A DNA stretch of 64,000 nt from Perlucidibaca aquatica (GCF_001676655.1 NZ_LZDB01000001.1:620001-684000); one strand, 5' to 3'. Numbered from the stretch's first letter, positions 1-9,670 are shown. Translations and numbers: made by a program. The notes: a model not told the origin generated them from the sequence alone.

Positions 1-1
1 G

Positions 2-442
2 CGTTCGCAGGAGTCCGATAAAATCAGTGCGCTCGATGCCGGTGCCGAGGACTACCTTACCAAGCCGTTTAGTGTGGCGGAGCTGTTAGCGCGCTTGCGC
101 GTGGCGCAGCGCCGACGCCTAGAGTCGATACCGGTTGCCCAACAATACGCAGTGGGTGCATTGCGTGTGGACTTGGAGAAGCATCAGGTTTGGCTGGCTG
201 AGGAGGCGTTGAAGCTAACGCCAAAGGAGTTTCAGTTGCTGGCCATCTTGGCGCAGTCTCGGGGACGCGTGGTCACCCATGCCCAGTTACTGCAGGCTAT
301 TTGGGGGCGTCACCACAGTGATGACACGCATTATTTACGGATTTATTTGCGACAGTTGCGGCAGAAGATAGAGCCGAACCCGAGTGAGCCTAGGTATTTG
401 CTCACCGAGCCCGGCGTTGGCTATCGACTCGCGGACGCTTAG
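2..442 (+). CDS. kdpE: KdpE-like response regulator, C-terminal part (gene cut by window start)
   Basis: This is the 3' part of an OmpR/PhoB-class response regulator; the reading frame is open from base 2. The end of the receiver domain is visible, with the motif DAGAEDYLTKPF that contains the conserved switch lysine, followed by a complete winged-helix DNA-binding domain ending in GVGYRLADA. The wording around the receiver end and HYLRIYLRQLRQK near the C-terminus resembles E. coli KdpE, which works with the sensor KdpD to control the Kdp potassium pump. KdpD and kdpFABC would lie upstream, outside the window. The stop codon overlaps that of the convergent surA by 2 bases, with no room for a terminator between them. 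The KdpE assignment is by recalled similarity; another OmpR-family regulator is possible. Confidence 0.8.
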   Translation, partial: RSQESDKISALDAGAEDYLTKPFSVAELLARLRVAQRRRLESIPVAQQYAVGALRVDLEKHQVWLAEEALKLTPKEFQLLAILAQSRGRVVTHAQLLQAIWGRHHSDDTHYLRIYLRQLRQKIEPNPSEPRYLLTEPGVGYRLADA

Positions 443-1842
443 CGCGCGCCGCGATAGTCCACGTAAGCCTCGGAGCGCAGTTCGCGCAGCCAGGCTCCCA
501 GCTCTTCGTCATAGGCTCGAGCAAAGAGAATTTGGCGAGCGCGGTCTTTCAAAATGCTGTCGCGCATATCCTGCTTGCGCTCGCCTTCCACGCGCAGAAT
601 GTGCCAGCCAAAGCTGCTTAAAAACGGCTGACTAATCTGGCCCATGGGCGTTTTGCCAATCATGCGGTCAAATTCAGGAACCATATCGCCGGGTGATACC
701 CAGCCTAAATCGCCACCCTTTACCGCGGAGCCTGGATCTTGCGACTGCAAGCGTGCCAGCTCAGCGAAGTCGGCTCCCTTGGTCAGTTGGCGATAGATGC
801 CATCCATGACTTGGCGAACATCGTCGCTGGACTGCAAGTCATTAGGGCGCATCAGGATGTGCCGAACCTGGCGTTGGGCCACGACCGTGGTGGGTGCGGG
901 CGGGGGCGGCGGCAGTACCGACTCGGGCGCTTTAAGCTCACGGCGATCGAGCAGCCAAAGCAGGTGCCAGCCGCGCGGCGAACGAACCAAGCTAGGCTCC
1001 GTTCCGGCAATGCGTTGCTTAATGGGGTCAATAAGCAGCGTGGGCATGTCTTCAATCGCACGCCAGCCCAAAGGCTCAATGGCGGCGTCGCTGGTTTTGC
1101 CTTTCAGGCTATCAATGGCTTCTTCAGGTGTTACCCCCGTGCGTTGTACGGCTAGCAGACGCTCCGCCAGGGCAGTGAGCTCTAGCTGCTTACGCGGGGA
1201 TGCGTCTTCTTCCATGGGCACGAGAATTTGTGTCACCAGAAATTGTTGGACGGCGGGTTTCACCTCAGGCGCTACGGGCTTTGCTGCGGGCTTAAGTTGT
1301 TCATCCAGCTGACGATTGAGCTCGGAGCCGGCAGGTGTGGACATAAACTGGGCGATGTCGGCATCGCTGATACGAATACGCTCACCCATGCGACGTTGAC
1401 GCAGGCGTTCAATGACTTGCTCACGCTCTACTGCGGCGCGAACGCCAGCGAAACTGGTTCCGGGCGTGGAGTCGAGTTGGCTACGGAACTTATCTAGGGT
1501 CATGCCGTTTTGGCGCGCCATGCCATTGAGTGTGGCAATCACGGCGGTGTCGTCAGCACGAATGCCATTGCGCTCAGCCAACTGCATTTGCAGTGTCTCA
1601 AGAATGAGCTGCTCACGCGCTTGTTGACGCAAGGTTTTATCGTCGGGAACTGCGGTTTTGCGCTGCTGAGCTTGAAAGCTGAGGTCCGCAACACGCGTGT
1701 CGATATCGGAATTCAGGATGACACCATCATTCACAATAATCGCGATTTGATCTAAGGGTTTGGCGGCAGCCCAGAGGTTGCTCGAGAGGCCCGAAATCAA
1801 TAGGGTCGAAGTAAATATGAGTTTTGTTAGCGGGCGCCACAT
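439..1842 (-). CDS. surA: SurA periplasmic chaperone and peptidyl-prolyl isomerase
   Basis: The 467-residue product has an N-terminal signal peptide ending near residue 26, a SurA N-terminal chaperone domain, and two parvulin-type domains at roughly 200-300 and 325-430, separated by a proline-rich linker (VLPPPPPAP). The second parvulin domain carries the typical GGDLGWVSPGDMVPEFD block. SurA escorts unfolded outer-membrane proteins, LptD among them, through the periplasm. The start codon overlaps the lptD stop by one base (TAATG on the minus strand), so translation is probably coupled to lptD. In many relatives pdxA and rsmA follow surA; here the gene instead runs into the convergent kdpE. 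Family length and domain order fit well. Confidence 0.95.
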   Translation of the reverse strand: MWRPLTKLIFTSTLLISGLSSNLWAAAKPLDQIAIIVNDGVILNSDIDTRVADLSFQAQQRKTAVPDDKTLRQQAREQLILETLQMQLAERNGIRADDTAVIATLNGMARQNGMTLDKFRSQLDSTPGTSFAGVRAAVEREQVIERLRQRRMGERIRISDADIAQFMSTPAGSELNRQLDEQLKPAAKPVAPEVKPAVQQFLVTQILVPMEEDASPRKQLELTALAERLLAVQRTGVTPEEAIDSLKGKTSDAAIEPLGWRAIEDMPTLLIDPIKQRIAGTEPSLVRSPRGWHLLWLLDRRELKAPESVLPPPPPAPTTVVAQRQVRHILMRPNDLQSSDDVRQVMDGIYRQLTKGADFAELARLQSQDPGSAVKGGDLGWVSPGDMVPEFDRMIGKTPMGQISQPFLSSFGWHILRVEGERKQDMRDSILKDRARQILFARAYDEELGAWLRELRSEAYVDYRGAR

Positions 1843-4460
1843 TAGAAGCTGTCCTCAGTTTTTGCGAGTTGTGAGTAACCAATTACGTTGCGTTCGAGCA
1901 GGGCATCTACGCGACTGCCAATACCAGCAAGACCTTTCAGCGTCACTTCAATAAAGAATGTGCTGGAGTTACGGTCAGTATTGGCTTGTGCGGTTGTGTC
2001 GGTCACGGCGATATAGCTGCGCCTAAACACGCGCACCTGCCAGCAACACGACTCGTAAGAGACACCGAATAATGCTTCCTGAGACTCCTTAGCCAGCAGG
2101 TCGTATTGCCAAAGGCCAATGACTTTCCAGTTCACCCCAAATGGTTGAACGAAGGAGAGTTGGGTTTGGCTGACTTGCTTCTGGCCGATGGTGGGGTCGT
2201 CGCGGCGGAAGCGATAACCTGCGTTATACACGCGCCCGGCATTTAACGGTAAATAGCTCGCGCCTACGCTGTATTGCGTGAGTTTGCTGTCGTCTGGGTT
2301 GAGCAGGAAGTCTGCGTAGACGCTGGTTTCCTCATTGGCCCGCAGGGTGATGTTGCCGGCAAAATCCGAGCTGCTGGAAATGCCGGGCTGGCCGACGCCG
2401 GAGCTGCAGGCAATTGAGCTTGAGCCTGTGCAGCTAATAGGCAGGGTGACTAAGCGATCCCGAAAATAGTAGATCTGGCCCAAGGAGGCTTGTAGGTGTT
2501 CAAAACCGGTATCGTCGAGATGACGGGTGGTGACGCCGAGTGAAAGCTGGTGTGCGTCATCGATACGGTCGTTGCCAGAGAAGCGCGTGTCGCGAAACAG
2601 TTGGTCATAACTAAACGTGCGGGTTGCCGTATCGAACACAGGCAGTGACGATTGGTTTCGATACGGCGAGTACAAATACAATGCCCGCGGTTCGAGCGTG
2701 ACACTGCTCCCGTTGTCGCTAAAGCGTTCAAAAAACAGACCAGAGTCTAGACTGATCGTGGGCAAGGTGAAGCTCGGTGAGTCGGCTTTGCCGGCCGTGC
2801 CACTACCCGTAAGCGCATATTGCAAGTGCGACACACGCACGCCAGGACGCACAAATCCCCAAGGCTGGTTGAAGTCGTAGCGTAATTGCGGATCCAAGCG
2901 TAAGCGCACGCCATTCACTTCATCGGCACTGCCGTCATTAATGCTGCGTTGGAAATTAGTAATCTCCGCACGCAGTTGATGCTGCCAGCCCGGCATTAGC
3001 GACGGATCTGTGGTGAGCAATATCTGAGGCAAGCGGGTATAGGGCTTGTCACCATCCGCGAGCGTGGGATCCAGCGTTTGGAAGCCTTGAGCGCGCGCTA
3101 GAAGATGCCAATTGCCTTGGTCGTAACGAACGTCACCGACACGCTCTTGGTAGGTTTGGTTGGCAATTTCTAAGCCGCTACCCAAGTCTGTGAGATAAAA
3201 CGGATCGCTCACATAGTTCAGGTCCGTGCGGGCGCTCCAGCCACTGTCCCACTGCACATCATGACGGTAACGGCCGGATTTACGGTCTTCGCCAGTTTGT
3301 TTGTCATTGGCTAAGACGGCACCACTGATTTCGCCACGGCCCAGGCTCTCGGTGAGGTAGCGGAACTCGCCCTTCATGAGCAGACCCCGCTGCGTGTAGA
3401 GCGTGGGGGTAAGGGTGGCGTCGTAGTTGGGGGCCAAGTTTAAGTAAATCGGCTGGGCATAAACAAAGCCGCCATTGGTTGACGTACCAAAGTGCGGTGG
3501 CAACAGGCCGGTTTGGCGTCTGTCGTCAATCGGGAAGCGAAAGTAAGGCGTGTACAGCACCGGCACATCATTAATGCGTAGCTTGGCATCGTAGACCTTG
3601 CCCACGCCCGTATTCGGATCGAGCACGATGTTGCTGGCGAGAAACGACCAGCTGCGTTGGCCTGGCGCACAGGTGGTGTACATGCCCTGATCGATACGCA
3701 TGGAGCCATCGCTAAAGCGACGAATACGCTCGGCGCGGCCATGCGCATGCATGCTGCTGGAAACAAATTCGCTGGACAGCAATTGCCCGGCAGAGGTGTT
3801 GACGTTCACAACACCTTGGTCGCCGGTGAGGAGCAGGCCGGGCTCAGCTAAGCGAATATTGCCATCGAAGCGTGCGTAGTCACGATCTTGGGTGAGGTAG
3901 CCACTGTCGGCCTCGACCAAGCGTCCAGATTGTTGCAGACGGACTTGGCCTTCCAGCACCGCTTCGCCATTGTCACGATAGGTCAGGCTATCCGCCATGG
4001 CCTTTACGTCGGATTCGTTGAGCTTGCCGGCAACCACGGACGGGCCAATGGGCGTAACCCATGCACCTTCGCAGGTGGCATCCATCGGCGGCCGATCAAT
4101 GGCGGGTAGCTGCGCGATCTCTGCGCGCGTCAGCCAGCCTAGGCGTTCACCGGCGGAGTCAATATTGGGCAGGCCTGCCTGGGGCTTGGGCGTTAGACTG
4201 GGTTCAACGCTGGGTGCTGTTGCTGGTGCAACTGCTGCATTGCGAGCCATCGGCGCTGGGCTTGGCTGTGCGACGGGGGTCGGCTCCGATGATTCTTGCG
4301 CAGCATAAACTGGCAATCCGGCTATGCTGTCTTGGCCATAGCCAGGTGCTTGAGCGGCTGCCCACAGCGGCGCAGCAGACAGCGCTAAAATAGCAGCCGA
4401 TAGCGGGCGTAGCTGCAAGCGCAGCAAACACGTATTTTTAGCACGACGGCAATCAGTCAT
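1842..4460 (-). CDS. lptD: LptD, LPS-assembly outer membrane protein
   Basis: This 872-residue protein inserts lipopolysaccharide into the outer leaflet of the outer membrane, together with the lipoprotein LptE. An N-terminal signal sequence precedes an OstA/LptA-like jellyroll (about residues 150-215, around VLEGQVRLQQSGRLVEAD) and a long C-terminal beta-barrel. An adjacent cysteine pair (SCCWQ) near residue 795 and further cysteines in the periplasmic part (DATCEG, TTCAPG) match the disulfide arrangement needed for LptD function in E. coli. Its client chaperone surA follows with a one-base overlap. It is divergent from amgK across a 77-base gap. The region between signal peptide and jellyroll is rich in Pro and Ala, which is common in pseudomonad LptD. 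Confidence 0.95.
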   Translation of the reverse strand: MTDCRRAKNTCLLRLQLRPLSAAILALSAAPLWAAAQAPGYGQDSIAGLPVYAAQESSEPTPVAQPSPAPMARNAAVAPATAPSVEPSLTPKPQAGLPNIDSAGERLGWLTRAEIAQLPAIDRPPMDATCEGAWVTPIGPSVVAGKLNESDVKAMADSLTYRDNGEAVLEGQVRLQQSGRLVEADSGYLTQDRDYARFDGNIRLAEPGLLLTGDQGVVNVNTSAGQLLSSEFVSSSMHAHGRAERIRRFSDGSMRIDQGMYTTCAPGQRSWSFLASNIVLDPNTGVGKVYDAKLRINDVPVLYTPYFRFPIDDRRQTGLLPPHFGTSTNGGFVYAQPIYLNLAPNYDATLTPTLYTQRGLLMKGEFRYLTESLGRGEISGAVLANDKQTGEDRKSGRYRHDVQWDSGWSARTDLNYVSDPFYLTDLGSGLEIANQTYQERVGDVRYDQGNWHLLARAQGFQTLDPTLADGDKPYTRLPQILLTTDPSLMPGWQHQLRAEITNFQRSINDGSADEVNGVRLRLDPQLRYDFNQPWGFVRPGVRVSHLQYALTGSGTAGKADSPSFTLPTISLDSGLFFERFSDNGSSVTLEPRALYLYSPYRNQSSLPVFDTATRTFSYDQLFRDTRFSGNDRIDDAHQLSLGVTTRHLDDTGFEHLQASLGQIYYFRDRLVTLPISCTGSSSIACSSGVGQPGISSSSDFAGNITLRANEETSVYADFLLNPDDSKLTQYSVGASYLPLNAGRVYNAGYRFRRDDPTIGQKQVSQTQLSFVQPFGVNWKVIGLWQYDLLAKESQEALFGVSYESCCWQVRVFRRSYIAVTDTTAQANTDRNSSTFFIEVTLKGLAGIGSRVDALLERNVIGYSQLAKTEDSF

Positions 4461-4471
4461 GGCAGGAGTCG

Positions 4472-4500
4472 TTGGGTCATGTCAGGATTTGCCGGATAAT
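4472..4500 (+). promoter_or_regulatory. putative sigma-70 promoter for amgK-murU
   Basis: In the 77-base lptD/amgK gap there is TTGGGT (4472-4477), a 17-base spacer, and GATAAT (4495-4500), 37 bases before the amgK ATG. Both hexamers are near consensus and the spacing is ideal. This is a pattern match only; no transcript evidence is available here. Confidence 0.5.
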
Positions 4501-4537
4501 AGAGTCATTGCCCCTTTTCAGCTAGGAAAATCCCAAG

Positions 4538-5593
4538 ATGGCCTTAGATGCCCGCGCCCAACGCCTTCAAGAATGGACGCAGACCTGGCTTAGTCGCCAA
4601 CCCCATGGGTCACCCGCCGTGGGTGATCTGCAGGTGGTGTCCGGTGATGCCAGCTTTCGACGTTACTTTCGTCAGCCCCTGAGTCAGGGCTCACTGATCG
4701 CGGTGGATGCTCCACCCGAGAAAGAGAATTGCGGCCCCTTTGTGGCATTAGCCAAGGCGCTGCACGGCCATGGCCTGTGCGTGCCCGAGGTGCTTGCATG
4801 GTCGTCTAGCGAAGGCTTTATGTTGCTCACGGACTTGGGCGACACCCTGCTGCGTAGTGAACTCGCCGACGACACCGTGAATACGCTTTACGGCGCAGCC
4901 ATGACCGCGCTGGTGCAAATGCAATCTTGCCCGGCCACGCCAGAGTATTTTTTGCCGAGCTACGATCGTGAGCGTTTGCTCACGGAAATGCGGCTGCTAA
5001 GCGAGTGGTTTATTCCTCAATTTCTTGGGTTGCAATTGAGCGAAGAGCAAGCAGAGACACTGGAGCAGCAGTTTGCCCTGATTGCCGAACGTGTCTCGCA
5101 ACAGCCCTCGGTGTTCGTGCATCGCGATTACCATTCGCGCAATCTCATGCTGACGCCGCAAGGTGAGCTCGGCATTATCGATTTCCAAGACGCAGTACGC
5201 GGGCCGATAACGTACGACTTGGCCTCCTTGCTTCGCGATGCCTATGTGCAGTGGCCGGCCACCGATGTGGCACGTTGGGTTCAACAGTTCCGCGAAGAGC
5301 TACTAGCCAATGATGCGCTGAATGCCTCGGTCTCTGCGGACACGTTCCAAACCTGGTTTGACTGGATGGCCGCTCAGCGACATCTAAAAGTCGTGGGCAT
5401 TTTTGCGCGATTAAGCTTGCGCGATGGTAAGCATGGCTACTTAGCAGACACCCCATTGGTGTATCGCTACTTGCTAGACGAAATCGCTGATTACGACGAA
5501 TTGCAGCCACTGCATCAGTTATTAATTGCGATGCTGCCAACGTATGTGGCGCGTTATCCGGAGGCAAATCAGCAACTCGGAGGCTATTTGTGA
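4538..5593 (+). CDS. amgK: AmgK, N-acetylmuramate/N-acetylglucosamine anomeric kinase
   Basis: This is a 351-residue aminoglycoside-phosphotransferase-fold kinase. The catalytic loop VHRDYHSRN (His195-Asn202, with catalytic Asp197) and the metal-binding IIDFQDA (Asp215) are intact. In Pseudomonas, AmgK phosphorylates the anomeric hydroxyl of MurNAc so that recovered cell-wall sugar can bypass de novo UDP-MurNAc synthesis and its fosfomycin-sensitive step. The assignment to AmgK rather than another phosphotransferase rests on the partner gene murU, which overlaps the stop by 4 bases (GTGA), and on the lptD-divergent location that Pseudomonas shares. An AGGA ribosome-binding site precedes the ATG. 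Confidence 0.9.
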   Translation: MALDARAQRLQEWTQTWLSRQPHGSPAVGDLQVVSGDASFRRYFRQPLSQGSLIAVDAPPEKENCGPFVALAKALHGHGLCVPEVLAWSSSEGFMLLTDLGDTLLRSELADDTVNTLYGAAMTALVQMQSCPATPEYFLPSYDRERLLTEMRLLSEWFIPQFLGLQLSEEQAETLEQQFALIAERVSQQPSVFVHRDYHSRNLMLTPQGELGIIDFQDAVRGPITYDLASLLRDAYVQWPATDVARWVQQFREELLANDALNASVSADTFQTWFDWMAAQRHLKVVGIFARLSLRDGKHGYLADTPLVYRYLLDEIADYDELQPLHQLLIAMLPTYVARYPEANQQLGGYL

Positions 5594-6309
5594 GGGCGAT
5601 GATTTTAGCGGCCGGCTTGGGCACACGCATGCGGCCGCTCACCGATAACACGCCCAAGCCCCTGCTTGTGGTGGGCGGCAAGCCCCTCATTGTTTGGCAT
5701 ATTGAGGCATTGCGCGCGGCGAGCATCACCGACATTGTCATCAACACCGCGTGGCTGGGTCACAAACTGGAAGCCGCATTAGGAGATGGTCGCCGCTACG
5801 GGGTGAACATCCACTGGTCGCATGAGCCTGACGGTCAGCCTTTGGAGACCGCCGGCGGCATTGTGCAGGCGCTGCCCAAGCTGGGGCATGAGCCCTTTGT
5901 CTTGGTCAATGGCGATATTTGGTTGCGCAAACATCTCACGCCGCTGCGCGCTGCACTGACCCCGGGTCGCCAGGCGCATTTGATACTGGTTGATAATCCG
6001 GCACATCATCCGCAGGGTGACTTTTTGATGGCGTGCGGAGAGGCGGAGCCCGTTGCCGGTGAGCGCTATGCGCTATCTTCGCGTGATGCGGCGTCGGGAA
6101 AGCGTCTGACCTATGCCGGACTCGCGGTATATTGTCCCAGTTTGTTTCAGGGCTTGCCGCGAGGTGTGAGGCCATTGGCGCCCTTGCTGCATGAAGCCAT
6201 TGCGGATGGCTTGGTGAGCGGTGAGTACTTTCCGGGCCCTTGGGTGGATGTGGGCACCCCGGAGCGTCTGCGTAGCCTGGATGCTGCTATTCGGGATGGG
6301 TCGATTTAA
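5590..6309 (+). CDS. murU: MurU, N-acetylmuramate-1-phosphate uridylyltransferase
   Basis: The 239-residue nucleotidyltransferase starts with the signature AMILAAGLGTRMRPLT and the downstream TPKPLL, typical of sugar-1-phosphate nucleotidyltransferases. A metal-binding LVNGDIW lies near residue 106. In the recycling pathway it converts MurNAc-1-phosphate, made by AmgK, to UDP-MurNAc. The GTG start overlaps the amgK stop by 4 bases, so the pair is probably translationally coupled. The short length, without a C-terminal left-handed helix domain, is typical of MurU and separates it from GlmU-type enzymes. Confidence 0.9.
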   Translation: MRAMILAAGLGTRMRPLTDNTPKPLLVVGGKPLIVWHIEALRAASITDIVINTAWLGHKLEAALGDGRRYGVNIHWSHEPDGQPLETAGGIVQALPKLGHEPFVLVNGDIWLRKHLTPLRAALTPGRQAHLILVDNPAHHPQGDFLMACGEAEPVAGERYALSSRDAASGKRLTYAGLAVYCPSLFQGLPRGVRPLAPLLHEAIADGLVSGEYFPGPWVDVGTPERLRSLDAAIRDGSI

Positions 6310-6327
6310 TCTTTTTTTGAGGTCTTT

Positions 6328-7056
6328 ATGGCATTAGTTGCCGCTGCAAACCCGGCGCTTCAGCAGCCCGATTTTTTGATCGCTCCCTCCATTTTGTCTG
6401 CCAATTTCGCGTGTTTAGGTGCAGAAGTGGATGCGGTGTTGGCCGCCGGTGCCGATGTGGTGCATTTTGATGTGATGGACAACCACTACGTGCCCAATTT
6501 GACCATAGGCCCCATGGTCTGCAAGGCGCTACGCAAGCATGGTGTGACAGCGCCGATTGATGCGCATTTAATGGTGCGTCCGGTGGACCGCCTGATCGGT
6601 GACTTTATTGAGGCCGGCGCGAGCATTATTACCTTCCATCCTGAGGCGTCGGATCACATCGATCGTTCGCTGCAAATGATTCGCGATGGCGGCGCGCAGT
6701 GTGGCCTCGTATTCAATCCCGGCACGCCACTGCACTATCTCGACTACGTCATGGATAAAGTCGATGTGATTTTGCTGATGAGCGTGAACCCCGGTTTTGG
6801 CGGCCAGAAATTCATTCCGGGTACGTTGCAGAAATTGCGCGATGTGCGTGAGCGTATCCGAGCCAGTGGCCGGGCCATCCGCCTAGAAATTGATGGCGGA
6901 GTGGGTGTGCAAAATATTCGTGAAATTGCCGAGGCGGGCGCCGATATGTTTGTGGCTGGCTCTGCGATTTTTAATGCCCCGGATTATGCGGATGTGATTG
7001 CCAAGATGCGTGCCGAACTGGCGCTCGTCGCCACCCGTACGGCAGCGCGCTCATGA
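6328..7056 (+). CDS. rpe: Ribulose-phosphate 3-epimerase
   Basis: A 242-residue TIM-barrel enzyme of the pentose phosphate pathway that interconverts ribulose-5-phosphate and xylulose-5-phosphate. All family signatures are present in order: [23 protein letters not shown] (metal-binding His and catalytic Asp), [18 protein letters not shown] (phosphate-binding loop) and EIDGGV (second catalytic Asp). A GAGG ribosome-binding site sits 8 bases before the ATG. It overlaps gph by 4 bases (ATGA), the usual rpe-gph arrangement. About 15 N-terminal residues precede the barrel, slightly more than in E. coli. Confidence 0.97.
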   Translation: MALVAAANPALQQPDFLIAPSILSANFACLGAEVDAVLAAGADVVHFDVMDNHYVPNLTIGPMVCKALRKHGVTAPIDAHLMVRPVDRLIGDFIEAGASIITFHPEASDHIDRSLQMIRDGGAQCGLVFNPGTPLHYLDYVMDKVDVILLMSVNPGFGGQKFIPGTLQKLRDVRERIRASGRAIRLEIDGGVGVQNIREIAEAGADMFVAGSAIFNAPDYADVIAKMRAELALVATRTAARS

Positions 7057-7751
7057 GCACACTGAAGCCCCTGGCCGACTGGTTCGGTGAGCTGCCCCAA
7101 GTCATTTTAATGGACCTCGATGGCACGCTCGTCGATAGCGCTGCCGACATTGCGCTGTCTTTGAATCGGGCGCTGGCGGATCTCGGTCTGGGCTCGGTCT
7201 CCGAGGCGCAAGTCCGAGACTGGGTGGGGCGAGGTGCTGCACGTCTAATCGAAGTAGCGCTCCAGCACGTGGTGCCACATCACGCGCAAGACCCCCAAAA
7301 GCACGCCGTAGAGGCGCGACTGTTGGCGGCTTTTATGGCGCGCTATCAAGATGCTGTCTGTGAAGCCAGCACAGTGTATCCGGGCGTGGCAGAGTTTGTT
7401 GCGGCGGCGCGGGGCGCAGGTATTCGCCTCGCCTGCGTGACTAATAAGCCCTATCGTCCGGCGGTGGCATTGCTGGAGGCGTTGAATTTGCTGGATGCCT
7501 TCGAGCTCGTTATAGGCGGCGATACCCTCGTGCATAAGAAGCCTCACCCGGAGCCGTTGCTGCATTGCCTGCGCCATTTTCAGGTCTCAGCAGCCCAAGC
7601 GCTCATGGTGGGCGACTCCCGCAACGACGTGGATGCCGCAAGAGCTGCAGGTATCAAGTCCCTGGCGCTGCCCTATGGCTACAATCACGGTGAGCCGATT
7701 GAAGCCTGTGCGCCGGATCGTTTGGTTGCGTCCTTGGCCGAGTTAATTTAA
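7053..7751 (+). CDS. gph: Phosphoglycolate phosphatase (HAD family)
   Basis: A 232-residue HAD-superfamily hydrolase with motif [14 protein letters not shown] (nucleophile and acid/base Asp near residues 21-23), motif II in CVTNKPY, a lysine in HKKPHPEP, and motif IV in [13 protein letters not shown] helical cap domain lies between motifs I and II. It hydrolyses 2-phosphoglycolate, a by-product of DNA repair. The ATGA overlap with rpe and the position before trpE match Pseudomonas gene order. Other HAD phosphatases look similar, so the substrate rests partly on context. Confidence 0.92.
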   Translation: MSTLKPLADWFGELPQVILMDLDGTLVDSAADIALSLNRALADLGLGSVSEAQVRDWVGRGAARLIEVALQHVVPHHAQDPQKHAVEARLLAAFMARYQDAVCEASTVYPGVAEFVAAARGAGIRLACVTNKPYRPAVALLEALNLLDAFELVIGGDTLVHKKPHPEPLLHCLRHFQVSAAQALMVGDSRNDVDAARAAGIKSLALPYGYNHGEPIEACAPDRLVASLAELI

Positions 7752-7782
7752 CTTCCTCACATTAATTCTGAAGGCTACAGCC

Positions 7783-7830
7783 ATGTGTGACGTGCTTCTC
7801 AAGCTTGGCAGCATCGGTTGGCGATGGTGA
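7783..7830 (+). CDS. trpL: Putative trp leader peptide (15 aa, ends Trp-Arg-Trp)
   Basis: In the 125-base gph-trpE gap an AAGG ribosome-binding site (7771-7774) is followed 8 bases later by an ATG. The frame encodes MCDVLLKLGSIGWRW and stops at TGA (7828-7830). Two Trp codons in the last three sense codons, just before a Trp-biosynthetic gene, is the hallmark of an attenuation leader. Bases of the WRW region (GGCGATG, 7820-7826) can pair with CATCCGCC (7833-7840) with one bulge, so ribosome stalling at Trp would alter a local hairpin. No clear GC-rich terminator with a U-run follows, so control may act on translation or through a structure I cannot resolve by eye. Confidence 0.7.
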   Translation: MCDVLLKLGSIGWRW

Positions 7831-7882
7831 CGCATCCGCCATTGCCTGTTGTGCTGTCCTGATTTTGTTTGAGTGAGTGCTC

Positions 7883-9376
7883 ATGAACGCTGAAAAATTC
7901 GCCGCGCTGGCCGCGCAAGGCTACAACCGCATTCCGGTAGTCCGGGAAATCCTCGCGGATCTCGACACCCCGCTGTCTTGCTATTTAAAGGTCGCTGACC
8001 AGCCCTATACCTATTTGTTCGAGTCCGTCCACGGCGGCGAGCAATGGGGGCGTTATTCCATGATTGGCCTGCCGGCGCGCATTTTGCTGCAGGTGCGCGG
8101 CTATGACGTGACGGTTCAGGTGGATGGTGTGGTCACCGAGTCGCTGACCGTGATCGATCCGCTGGCCTTCGTGGAGACCTTTCAGCAGCGCTACCGAGTG
8201 CCTGAGCTCAGTGACTTGCCGCGCTTCACGGGCGGTCTGGTCGGCTATTTCGGCTATGACACGGTGCGCTATGTTGAGAAACGGCTGGCCGGTGTGGTCA
8301 AGCCCGACCCCATTGGCACACCAGACATTTTCTTCATGGTCTCCGACGAGGTTATGGTCTTTGACAAGGTTAAGGGCTCTCTGTTTCTGGTGGTACATGC
8401 CGACCCGTCACAGTCGGATGCGCTGCTTCGTGCCGAACAGCGTTTGAATGAATTGGTGACGATGATTCGTGCCCCGCGCGGGCAAACTTCGATTGATGCT
8501 TTCGTGCCCGGCCAGGTCACGCGTGAGCAAGACTTTGTGTCCAGCTTCGGTGAGCAGAACTTCAAGGCGGCAGTCAATCGAATTAAGGATTACGTGCTCG
8601 CTGGCGACATCATGCAGGTGGTGCCATCGCAGCGATTAAGCGCTGCTTTCGTCCAGCCGCCATTGACCTTGTACCGCGCCTTGCGTCACCTGAATCCGTC
8701 GCCGTATTTGTATTTTCTGCACTGCGGCGACTTTCACATTGTTGGCTCCAGCCCGGAAATTCTCGCGCGCTCGGAGAACGGCCAGGTCTCGGTGCGTCCG
8801 ATTGCCGGCACGCGCAAGCGCGGCAGCACGCCGGAGCGGGACCGTGAGCTGGAGGCCGAACTGCTCGCCGATCCCAAGGAAATTGCCGAGCATCTGATGC
8901 TCATCGACTTGGGCCGCAACGATGTGGGTCGTGTTGCCGAGATCGGCCAGGTGCGTGTCACCGAGAAGATGGCCGTGGAGCGCTATTCACATGTCATGCA
9001 TATCGTGTCCAATGTTGAAGCTACGCTGAAGCCGGGCGTGACCGCGCTGGATGTGCTGAAGGCAACGCTGCCGGCCGGCACGCTGTCTGGCGCGCCGAAA
9101 GTGCGCGCCATGGAAATCATCGACGAGCTGGAGCCGGTGAAGCGCGGCATCTACGGTGGCGCGGTCGGCTATCTGGCGTGGAACGGCAACATGGATACCG
9201 CGATTGCCATCCGCACCGCCATCCTCAAAGATGGCCAGATGCATGTGCAAGCCGGCGCGGGTGTTGTTGCCGACTCCATTCCTGAACTGGAATGGATGGA
9301 AACCCAAAACAAGGCGCGGGCGCTGATGAAAGCGGCCGAGCTGGCCTCGACCAATCTGGTCAAGGCGGAGGACTGA
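7883..9376 (+). CDS. trpE: Anthranilate synthase component I
   Basis: This 497-residue chorismate-utilising enzyme makes anthranilate from chorismate and the ammonia supplied by TrpG, the first committed step of Trp synthesis. Signatures visible in the C-terminal domain include [49 protein letters not shown] and [20 protein letters not shown]. The N-terminal part holds [16 protein letters not shown], the region that binds feedback-inhibiting Trp. A GTG six bases upstream could also serve as start; ATG 7883 gives the usual MNAEKF beginning. Its leader peptide lies directly upstream. A toxin-antitoxin pair begins 3 bases after the stop and separates it from trpG. Confidence 0.96.
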   Translation: MNAEKFAALAAQGYNRIPVVREILADLDTPLSCYLKVADQPYTYLFESVHGGEQWGRYSMIGLPARILLQVRGYDVTVQVDGVVTESLTVIDPLAFVETFQQRYRVPELSDLPRFTGGLVGYFGYDTVRYVEKRLAGVVKPDPIGTPDIFFMVSDEVMVFDKVKGSLFLVVHADPSQSDALLRAEQRLNELVTMIRAPRGQTSIDAFVPGQVTREQDFVSSFGEQNFKAAVNRIKDYVLAGDIMQVVPSQRLSAAFVQPPLTLYRALRHLNPSPYLYFLHCGDFHIVGSSPEILARSENGQVSVRPIAGTRKRGSTPERDRELEAELLADPKEIAEHLMLIDLGRNDVGRVAEIGQVRVTEKMAVERYSHVMHIVSNVEATLKPGVTALDVLKATLPAGTLSGAPKVRAMEIIDELEPVKRGIYGGAVGYLAWNGNMDTAIAIRTAILKDGQMHVQAGAGVVADSIPELEWMETQNKARALMKAAELASTNLVKAED

Positions 9377-9379
9377 ACC

Positions 9380-9670
9380 ATGAATCGTGAGCAAGCCATT
9401 ACGCTGCTGCGCTCTGCCAAGCCCGTGCTCGCCAGCCAGTTTGGTGTAACACGCTTGGCCTTGTTTGGCTCTGTTGTGCGCGATCAGGCTAGCTCGGATA
9501 GCGATATTGATGTCCTGATTGCATTCGCCGGCGCGGCCAATGCCAAGTCTTATTTTGGTGTTCAGTTTTATCTCGAAGACCTATTGGGTGGGCCTGTTGA
9601 TCTGGTCACGGAAAAAGCATTGAGAGCGGAGCTGAAGCCGTTTATCGAGCGAGACCTGATTGATGTCTGA
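9380..9670 (+). CDS. mntA: MntA-type antitoxin (minimal nucleotidyltransferase)
   Basis: A 96-residue minimal nucleotidyltransferase. The catalytic signature GS-X10-DXD is complete in LFGSVVRDQASSDSDIDVLI. In type VII HepT/MntA systems this protein neutralises its HEPN toxin by adding AMP groups to a tyrosine of the toxin. The gene begins 3 bases after the trpE stop and its end overlaps the HEPN gene by 8 bases, the common antitoxin-first order for this family. Location within the trp operon is unusual. Function is assigned from family knowledge and the partner gene; activity in this host is not shown. Confidence 0.85.
   Translation: MNREQAITLLRSAKPVLASQFGVTRLALFGSVVRDQASSDSDIDVLIAFAGAANAKSYFGVQFYLEDLLGGPVDLVTEKALRAELKPFIERDLIDV

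Noticed and set aside
7831-7882. Classical Rho-independent attenuator before trpE
   Set aside because: The region after the leader peptide has only a weak hairpin and a broken T-rich stretch, so a terminator is not claimed.
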